From: JAJTHC01 sp044358835
GTDB lineage: Bacteria; Cyanobacteriota; Vampirovibrionia; Vampirovibrionales; JAJTHC01
Direction of reading: 5' to 3'
Assembly (NCBI GenBank): GCA_044358835.1
Contig: JBIKNF010000018.1
Location: 1 to 29,042 of the forward strand
Length of the DNA: 29,042 bases
Of this stretch, positions 15,398 through 20,359 are shown in pieces. Within the stretch, counting starts at the first letter, position 1, and each line of letters starts with the position of its first letter. A program made the translations under genes and the position numbers. The notes beneath the pieces are model-generated. The model searched no databases. It saw nothing but the letters and a program-made list of their open reading frames with translations, and was not told the DNA's origin.

Positions 15398-15440
15398 ACT
15401 TTTTGTAACAAAGTAATTAACTTTTGTAACACAATAACAA
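15398..15440. promoter_or_regulatory. 21-bp direct repeat with TTTTGTAACA core
   Basis: TTTTGTAACA occurs at 15401-15410 and again at 15422-15431, exactly 21 bases apart, two turns of the helix. The flanking bases are also largely conserved (15 of 21). This is a plausible binding site for a dimeric regulator in the shared upstream region of the minus-strand GDPH gene and the ilv leader. Confidence 0.4.
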
Positions 15441-15452
15441 CCCCTTAAGAAA

Positions 15453-15484
15453 ACAGCGGTAAAAAAATCTTCTCCGCTGTAAAG
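15453..15484 (-). terminator. weak hairpin with T run on the minus strand
   Basis: ACAGCGG (15453-15459) pairs with CCGCTGT (15474-15480). Read from the minus strand it is followed by TTTTC. No minus-strand gene is seen upstream of it, so its role is unclear. Between here and 15730 there is also CTATTTAT/ATAAATAG (15522-15529, 15543-15550) and no convincing gene. Confidence 0.3.
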
Positions 15485-15730
15485 GTGCGTCCTAAATCAT
15501 TGAAGACGACGCTTGTCTGGTCTATTTATCGGGTTTAAACACATAAATAGGGGGTTAGACTATTCATTCCTTTCATGGGTATTAGAAGCCTACGCTAATA
15601 AAACTGCTAAACTTCTTTTGCCGGCTTGTTTTGGAAGGGATTGGCACAAAAAAACTTGAAAAGTTGTCATTTCTATGTTAGTTTTATTTAGCTTATTAAA
15701 TCGTCTCCCTAATCAAACGAGGTCTTAAAC

Positions 15731-15844
15731 ATGAAGCCCCCAGTCATTGCTTCCTTTCAAATGTTAAACCCTGTCTTTACACGACGTGCTTTGATTATTT
15801 TTGTGGTGCTACTCATTCTCCCCGTCCTACTCATGGCTCGGTAG
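15731..15844 (+). CDS. ilv operon leader peptide, rich in Leu/Ile/Val
   Basis: A 37-codon frame starts at ATG 15731, with GAGG 8 bases upstream, and ends at TAG 15842-15844. Codons 21-34 read LIIFVVLLILPVLL, 12 of 14 being branched-chain residues; overall 16 of 37 are Leu, Ile or Val. It lies directly upstream of an intrinsic terminator and then ilvB, as in the ilvL and ivbL leaders of enterobacteria. The bases of its last codons and stop (15835-15842) repeat the terminator 3' arm exactly and can pair with the 5' arm. Ribosome stalling on the Leu/Ile/Val run would leave this segment free; finishing translation would cover it. A single-pass membrane microprotein is the alternative reading, but the arrangement favours attenuation. 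Confidence 0.8.
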   Translation: MKPPVIASFQMLNPVFTRRALIIFVVLLILPVLLMAR

Positions 15845-15919
15845 ATTCTGTGTTGTAAGTTCCCACACACACCGTAATCCACACCGAGCCTAGCACAAAA
15901 GGCTCGGTTAATTGTTTTT
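15835..15919 (+). promoter_or_regulatory. transcription attenuator of the ilv operon
   Basis: Three segments can be read directly. Segment 1 is GGCTCGGT at 15835-15842, inside the leader's last codons and stop. Segment 2 is ACCGAGCC at 15883-15890. Segment 3 is GGCTCGGT at 15901-15908, followed by TTAATTGTTTTT. Pairing 2 with 3 makes the terminator. Pairing 1 with 2 makes an exclusive antiterminator, extended by GATT (15844-15847) with AATC (15876-15879). This predicts termination when branched-chain amino acids are plentiful and read-through into ilvB when they are scarce. Confidence 0.75.
15883..15919 (+). terminator. intrinsic terminator in the ilv leader
   Basis: A perfect 8-bp stem ACCGAGCC/GGCTCGGT with a 10-base loop is followed within six bases by a TTTTT run (15915-15919). 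It lies 39 bases after the leader stop and 87 bases before the ilvB ATG. Confidence 0.85.
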
Positions 15920-16006
15920 ATAATTATACCCCCTCACAACCCCAAAACATCCCCTATTATTCCATTTCTTCCAGTTTTGACCCAGTCCTTAGAAAGACCC
16001 TTGCTT

Positions 16007-17812
16007 ATGACCCCTTCACATCGCTTACCCTTAAGCCCCAGCTGTACAGAAGTTCAAGCCCTTCACGATGTTGCCCCCCCCCTGCACGGTTCCCACTGCG
16101 GCACGCGTCAGCTCAACGGGGCCTGTATTTTGTTGGAATCCCTGCTTGAAGAGCGGGTGGACACCATTTTTGGCTACCCAGGGGGCGTGATCTTGCCCAT
16201 TTATGAAGCCCTCCCTGATTACCCAAAACTGCGTCATATTTTGGTGCGCCACGAACAAGGGGCGTGTCACATGGCGGAAGGTTATGCTCGCACGACTGGC
16301 AAAGCGGGCGTGGTGTTGGTGACTTCTGGCCCAGGGGCGACCAATGTCGTTACTGGCCTTGCGGACGCCTACTACGATTCAACCCCCATGGTGGTGATTA
16401 CAGGCAATGTGCCTTCTGAACTCTTGGGCAACGACGCCTTTCAAGAAGCGGATATTTTAGGCATTACACGGCCTTGCACCAAGCACAACATTATTGTGCG
16501 AGACGTTAAAGATCTTGCCACAGCCATTAAAGAAGCCTTCCATGTCGCCACCACAGGACGCCCCGGCCCCGTGTTGGTGGATATTCCCAAAGACGTCATT
16601 AACGCGAAAACCGACTTCAACTACCAAACCGTAGAACTAGATTTACCCGGTTACATCAACGCGGAAACGTACACGCCCGAAGATATTGCTCTCGCCTTGG
16701 ATATTCTAAAAAATGCCAAGCAACCCGTGATTCTTTCAGGCGGAGGCGTCAACTGTGCTTTGGCCACGGATGAGCTCAAGGCCTTTGCAGAGCGCTTTAA
16801 CATTCCTGTGGGCATTACGCTAATGGGCTTGGGGAGCTTTCCTACATCGCATGCCTTAAGCTTGGGCTTTACGGGCATGCACGGGCATTTTTGGTCCAAC
16901 ATTGCGGTGGCCAATGCGGATGTTTTGTTTGTCGTCGGCAGTCGCTTAAACGACCGTCAAACGGGCAAATCCGACAAGTTTGCCCGTAAAGCGCGCATCA
17001 TTCACATTGATTTAGACCCTGTAAACATTAACAAAAATGTGCATGCAGGCTTGGGCATTCAAGGCGAAATCAAGCACGTCTTGCAAGATTTATTGAAGGC
17101 CAGTGAAGGGCGTTTAGATGAGTTTGCCGAAGGCTTAAGCACCCGCCAAGCGTGGTTTGAACAAATTGCCTTTTGGCGAAACCGCCGAACAGAAACCCCG
17201 ATGCCCACGCATTATTTAAGCCCGCAACACGCCATTGAACAGATTTTTGCCAATCTACCGAAAGATGCCTTTGTCACCACTGAAGTGGGTCAGCACCAAA
17301 TGTGGGCGGCGCAACGCTATAACCTCGATCGCCCCCGCTCGTGGGTGACTTCTGGCGGGTTAGGCACGATGGGCTTTGGCTTTCCTGCGGCCATTGGGAT
17401 TCAAGTCGCCTTCCCCCATGCCACCGTGGTGGACATTGCAGGCGATGGCTCCTTTCAAATGACGCTTCAAGAACTGGCCACTTGTGCGGTGTACCAGTTA
17501 CCTGTCATTGTCTGCGTGATTAACAACGCCCACTTGGGGATGATTCGCCAGTGGCAGGGCAAAATGTACGGCAGGGAATCGGAAGCGTGGATGTATTCAC
17601 CCGACTACATCAAACTGGCCGAAGCCTTTGGCGGGGTGGGCTTTCGCGTCACCAAAGCCGAAGACATTGAAGAAACGATGCAAAAAGCCCTGCTCATTCG
17701 AGACAAACCCGTGATTATTGACTTTGTCGTGGCTGAAAAAGTCGATGTGTACCCGTGGGTGCCCAGTGGCGCGGGTAATGAAGATATGCTCACAGAAAAT
17801 AAAGCGCCCTAG
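16007..17812 (+). CDS. ilvB: acetolactate synthase large (catalytic) subunit
   Basis: ThDP enzyme making 2-acetolactate or 2-aceto-2-hydroxybutyrate from pyruvate, the first common step to Val, Leu and Ile. The 601-residue protein has FGYPGGVILPIYEAL near residue 54, RHEQGACHMAEGYARTTGK near 79 (with the catalytic-type Glu for ThDP activation) and TSGPGATNVVTGLADA near 106. A central FAD-type domain follows. The C-terminal ThDP motif GDGSFQMTLQELAT near 477 leads into NNAHLGMIRQWQGKMY. The first 40 residues are a variable extension. An in-frame TTG at 15977 could add ten residues, but ATG 16007 is preferred. No strong ribosome binding site is seen. A C9 run lies near the N-terminus (16074-16082). 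Expression is predicted to depend on read-through of the upstream attenuator. Confidence 0.95.
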   Translation: MTPSHRLPLSPSCTEVQALHDVAPPLHGSHCGTRQLNGACILLESLLEERVDTIFGYPGGVILPIYEALPDYPKLRHILVRHEQGACHMAEGYARTTGKAGVVLVTSGPGATNVVTGLADAYYDSTPMVVITGNVPSELLGNDAFQEADILGITRPCTKHNIIVRDVKDLATAIKEAFHVATTGRPGPVLVDIPKDVINAKTDFNYQTVELDLPGYINAETYTPEDIALALDILKNAKQPVILSGGGVNCALATDELKAFAERFNIPVGITLMGLGSFPTSHALSLGFTGMHGHFWSNIAVANADVLFVVGSRLNDRQTGKSDKFARKARIIHIDLDPVNINKNVHAGLGIQGEIKHVLQDLLKASEGRLDEFAEGLSTRQAWFEQIAFWRNRRTETPMPTHYLSPQHAIEQIFANLPKDAFVTTEVGQHQMWAAQRYNLDRPRSWVTSGGLGTMGFGFPAAIGIQVAFPHATVVDIAGDGSFQMTLQELATCAVYQLPVIVCVINNAHLGMIRQWQGKMYGRESEAWMYSPDYIKLAEAFGGVGFRVTKAEDIEETMQKALLIRDKPVIIDFVVAEKVDVYPWVPSGAGNEDMLTENKAP

Positions 17813-17838
17813 CATCAAACAAAGACTTTTTAGGTTTA

Positions 17839-17866
17839 TTGCAATAAGACGTACAACTTATAGATA
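17839..17866 (+). promoter_or_regulatory. possible internal promoter in the ilv operon
   Basis: TTGCAA (17839-17844) and TAGATA (17861-17866) are 16 bases apart. The -35 lies within a perfect palindrome TTATTGCAATAA (17837-17848). It could drive the AT-rich gene at 17892 separately from ilvB. Confidence 0.3.
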
Positions 17867-17891
17867 GCGTATGCTTATTGAAGGGGAATAA

Positions 17892-18389
17892 ATGACGACG
17901 ATTAATTCAATACCATTTTCCACAAACATGCCTAAGGTTGACCCTTCTTTGGCTGAAGTTAATAATCCTGAAAACACTACAGAAAAAGCGCTTGCAAGAT
18001 GGACGCCCAAACAACGAGAATCTTTTTTCACCTCAAAAGAAGAGTTAAATCATCCATTGACAGACTATCTTGCGAACCCTACAAAGGCAATGTTGAGTAA
18101 TGCATTTTATTTCACGGCATTGCCTTTAGGTGCATACGAAGCCTTGAGTCGTATATTGCCCAATGCTAAGGTGCCTTTTATGGGGAATATGACTTTAAAA
18201 GGATTTAAAACGTTCGTTTGGTTTGCGATATTGACCACAACGGGTCTTTTTACGGCGATACCTGAATACTTTAATCAAAAATCGGTAAACAAAGACACCC
18301 TTCAAGGCATCAAAACACTTGGCACACATGCCAGTAAAAAAGACTGGAACGATTACAAGAAAACGCATCCTGAAACAGCTAAAGAATAA
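17892..18389 (+). CDS. unknown membrane protein inside the ilv operon
   Basis: I do not recognise the family. The 165-residue protein begins with a polar disordered stretch (MTTINSIPFSTN onward) and has two hydrophobic segments near residues 60-82 (SNAFYFTALPLGAYEAL) and 100-120 (TFVWFAILTTTGLFTAI). It ends in a charged Lys-rich tail. A good AAGGGG lies 6 bases before ATG 17892. It is AT-rich and Asn/Lys/Thr-rich, unlike ilvB and ilvC on either side, and sits 79 bases after ilvB and 13 bases before the ACT subunit gene. Its position suggests co-transcription, but a role in amino acid synthesis is unsupported. Insertion of an accessory gene into the operon is the simplest reading. Confidence 0.65.
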   Translation: MTTINSIPFSTNMPKVDPSLAEVNNPENTTEKALARWTPKQRESFFTSKEELNHPLTDYLANPTKAMLSNAFYFTALPLGAYEALSRILPNAKVPFMGNMTLKGFKTFVWFAILTTTGLFTAIPEYFNQKSVNKDTLQGIKTLGTHASKKDWNDYKKTHPETAKE

Positions 18390-18402
18390 AGGAAACGCTA
18401 TT

Positions 18403-18723
18403 ATGCAAAGACATTTACACGTTCGCACACAAGCCAAACTCGGTGCCTTAGACCGCGTACTCGGCGCGCTCACCCACCGAGGCATCATCCCGCAAGCCTT
18501 CTCCTGCACGCAAGTGTCTGAACAAGTCCTGCAAATTGAAACCACCTTTCACTACGCGGATGATCACGCCATGCTCAAGCTCTGCAAGTTTTTAGACCGT
18601 CAAGTGTATATTTTGAGTGTCGAAGACGCCAGCGTAACGCCCGTTTGCAAGCCTTTGGGCCTCACCATTCCACCCTTTCCTCATGCCATTGAAACACCCA
18701 CGCGTCAGGCCAGTTTGGCTTAG
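18403..18723 (+). CDS. acetolactate synthase small regulatory subunit, IlvM-like ACT protein
   Basis: Small ACT-domain proteins bind the large subunit and set its activity and feedback by valine. The 106-residue protein contains one ACT-like unit, about residues 2-70: HLHVRTQAKLGALDRVLGAL, THRGIIPQAF and a strand pair ending LDRQVYILSVED. The order of elements matches E. coli IlvM (ERVLRVVRHRG...) better than the longer two-domain IlvN/IlvH. A Pro/Thr-rich tail follows. ATG 18403 with AAAGGA 9 bases upstream is chosen over an earlier ATG inside the preceding gene. The position between ilvB and ilvC strongly supports the role. Confidence 0.78.
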   Translation: MQRHLHVRTQAKLGALDRVLGALTHRGIIPQAFSCTQVSEQVLQIETTFHYADDHAMLKLCKFLDRQVYILSVEDASVTPVCKPLGLTIPPFPHAIETPTRQASLA

Positions 18724-18806
18724 GCGTGCACTAAATCGAATGGCTTGTGTTAAAATCAATACAGCGGATTTATTTTGTACTGTTAGCCCGTGTAAGGAAC
18801 ATTTTT

Positions 18807-19862
18807 ATGATGACTGTTGATTCCCCCCAAGTCTTGCCAGAAGCACTTAAAGTGTATTATGACAAGGATATTGACCGTAGTAAATTATTGAGCAAAAAAA
18901 TTGCTGTGATTGGCTTTGGTAGCCAAGGCTTTGGCCAATCCGTGAACTTAAAAGAATCGGGTGCCAACGTGAAAATCGTGTTGCGTGCAGGGTCTAAAAC
19001 AGCTGAAAAAGTCAAAGCCAACGGCATGGAAAGCATCACCTTTGAAGAAGCCGCCGATTGGGCAGATATTCTGCTTTTCTTATGTCCAGACGTCGTACAA
19101 GCCGATGTGTACACGCAGTATTTTGAAGGCAAGCTCCGCAAAGGGCAAGCCTTGATGTTCAGCCACGGCTTTGCCATCCACTTCGGCTATATTACGCCTC
19201 CTGCTGATGTCGATGTGTTCTTGGTCGCCCCAAAAGGGCCGGGTCACTTGGTGCGTTCTGAATACGAACGCGGGCGTGGCGTGCCTTGCCTCATGGCGAT
19301 CCATCAAGACGCCAGTGGCGACACCAAAGAAATCGCCTTAGGCTATGCGGCGTGCGTTGGTGGCGGTCGTGGTGGGGTGATTGAAACCACGTTTAAAGAC
19401 GAAACCGAAACCGACTTATTCGGCGAGCAAGCTGTGCTTTGTGGCGGAGCTGCTGCTCTTGTCAAAGCAGGCTTTGAAGTCTTGACTGAAGCGGGGTATC
19501 CGCCTGAAATGGCGTACTTTGAATGTTTGCACGAACTGAAATTGATTGTGGATTTGATGTACGAAGGCGGTCTTGATGATATGCGCTATTCCATTAGCGA
19601 CACGGCTCGTTATGGGGATGTGACCCGTGGGCCTCGTGTGGTGGATGCTGAGACGAAAGCCCGCATGAAAGAGATTTTGAAAGAAATTCAAGACGGCACC
19701 TTCGCCCGTGAATTCACGGCGGATGTGCGGGCAGGCATGCCAGAACTCAAGCGCTTGGTGGAAGCGGATTCCAACCATCCCATTGAAGTAACGGGGCGCA
19801 AATTGCGTGGCATGATGAGCTGGCTCAGCGAATCCAAAAACGTTCAGCGGGACAAAAACTAG
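18807..19862 (+). CDS. ilvC: ketol-acid reductoisomerase
   Basis: Mg- and NAD(P)H-dependent enzyme converting acetolactate to 2,3-dihydroxy-isovalerate (and the homologous isoleucine precursor). The 351-residue protein has the Rossmann loop IGFGSQGFGQ at 35-44, with Phe where many enzymes have His. It then has PKGPGHLVRSEY near 143 and VGGGRGGVIETTFKDETETDLFGEQAVLCGG near 193, carrying the metal-binding Asp and Glu. HELKLIVDLMYEGG and MRYSISDTARYGDV near 255 complete the knotted domain. Length fits class I enzymes. ATG 18807 (then ATG at 18810) has AAGGA 8 bases upstream; an earlier in-frame ATG at 18747 lacks a site. It is the last gene of the ilv cluster and is followed by a strong terminator. 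Confidence 0.96.
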   Translation: MMTVDSPQVLPEALKVYYDKDIDRSKLLSKKIAVIGFGSQGFGQSVNLKESGANVKIVLRAGSKTAEKVKANGMESITFEEAADWADILLFLCPDVVQADVYTQYFEGKLRKGQALMFSHGFAIHFGYITPPADVDVFLVAPKGPGHLVRSEYERGRGVPCLMAIHQDASGDTKEIALGYAACVGGGRGGVIETTFKDETETDLFGEQAVLCGGAAALVKAGFEVLTEAGYPPEMAYFECLHELKLIVDLMYEGGLDDMRYSISDTARYGDVTRGPRVVDAETKARMKEILKEIQDGTFAREFTADVRAGMPELKRLVEADSNHPIEVTGRKLRGMMSWLSESKNVQRDKN

Positions 19863-19880
19863 CCACATTGGCTTTTGATG

Positions 19881-19913
19881 AGGGGAGGCCGCGTGAGTTT
19901 GCCTCCCCTTTTT
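19881..19913 (+). terminator. intrinsic terminator of the ilv operon
   Basis: AGGGGAGGC (19881-19889) and GCCTCCCCT (19901-19909) form a perfect 9-bp GC-rich stem with an 11-base loop, followed by TTTTT. It starts 19 bases after the ilvC stop. Confidence 0.93.
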
Positions 19914-19978
19914 GCATGTTACTTTTTTCTCGTGCCACTTCATATATAGTATCCGATAGATATAAAGAAATGGCCTAA

Positions 19979-20144
19979 TTTCGTGTGTCGGAAAGTCTGT
20001 TTTCGACACACGAAACCCTTGTTTTCGACACACGAAACTCGATTTTTGACACACGAAACCCACTTTTTCGACACACAAAACCCTTGATTCTGACACACGA
20101 AACTCGATTTTTGACACACGAAAGTCGGTTTTTGACACACACTA
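19979..20144. repeat. iteron-like array, seven 21-22 bp direct repeats plus one inverted copy
   Basis: The core GACACACGAAA, with some variants, begins at 20005, 20027, 20048, 20070, 20092, 20113 and 20134, a strict 21-22 base period (two helical turns). Between cores are short variable tracts ending in T4-T5; the tract after units 2 and 5 is identical (CTCGATTTTT), and units 1 and 4 share CCCTTG. The reverse complement TTTCGTGTGTC at 19979-19989 forms a 12-bp inverted repeat with the first unit. Within most units TTTYG and CGAAA could form a tiny 5-bp hairpin around ACACA. Coding on either strand across the array is a by-product of the repeat. The array lies in the gap between ilvC and the ATPase gene. 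Confidence 0.9.
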
Positions 20145-20222
20145 CACTCGTTTTTTATTCGATTTTCAATGATTTTTTGAGGGTGCGAAGGCTTCTTCAA
20201 AAAAGCCACTCTTTTTCATTAT

Positions 20223-20298
20223 AACGTATTTTTAAGCCCGTTGCCCAGTGGCTAAAACGCACGATTTTTGAGCGTCTTGGGCCTTGGCGAAATACGTT
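20223..20298. other. possible structured element downstream of the repeat array
   Basis: AACGTATTT (20223-20231) and AAATACGTT (20290-20298) are a perfect 9-bp inverted repeat. Inside are short hairpins AGCC/GGCT and ACGC/GCGT. It lies immediately upstream of the ATPase promoter. It is 76 bases long, but the inner arms do not match a tRNA. Function unknown. Confidence 0.3.
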
Positions 20299-20327
20299 TT
20301 GTCCATTTTTTAGATTTGCTCTATAAT
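20299..20327 (+). promoter_or_regulatory. sigma-70-type promoter of the ATPase gene
   Basis: TTGTCC (20299-20304) and TATAAT (20322-20327) are 17 bases apart, 32 bases before the GTG start at 20360. Confidence 0.7.
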
Positions 20328-20359
20328 AAACATGTTCATCCTATAGTGAGATTACGCTT

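Noticed and set aside
15641..15660. Sigma-54 promoter (TTGGCAC) before the ilv leader
   Set aside because: The -12 TTGC element is not at the required distance. The promoter of the leader remains unassigned; TTGTCA at 15664 has no good -10 partner.
19416..20138. Long minus-strand frame across ilvC and the repeat array
   Set aside because: It is opposite ilvC and the rest is translation of the direct repeats (FRVSK-like units), with no ribosome binding site.
20005..20144. CRISPR array
   Set aside because: The conserved core is only 11 bases, the variable parts are 10-11 bases and partly repeated, and there is no cas gene.
20223..20298. A 76-base folded unit that could be a tRNA
   Set aside because: The inner arms do not give a D-loop with GG, a T-loop GTTCRA or a standard anticodon arm, and the outer stem is 9 pairs.
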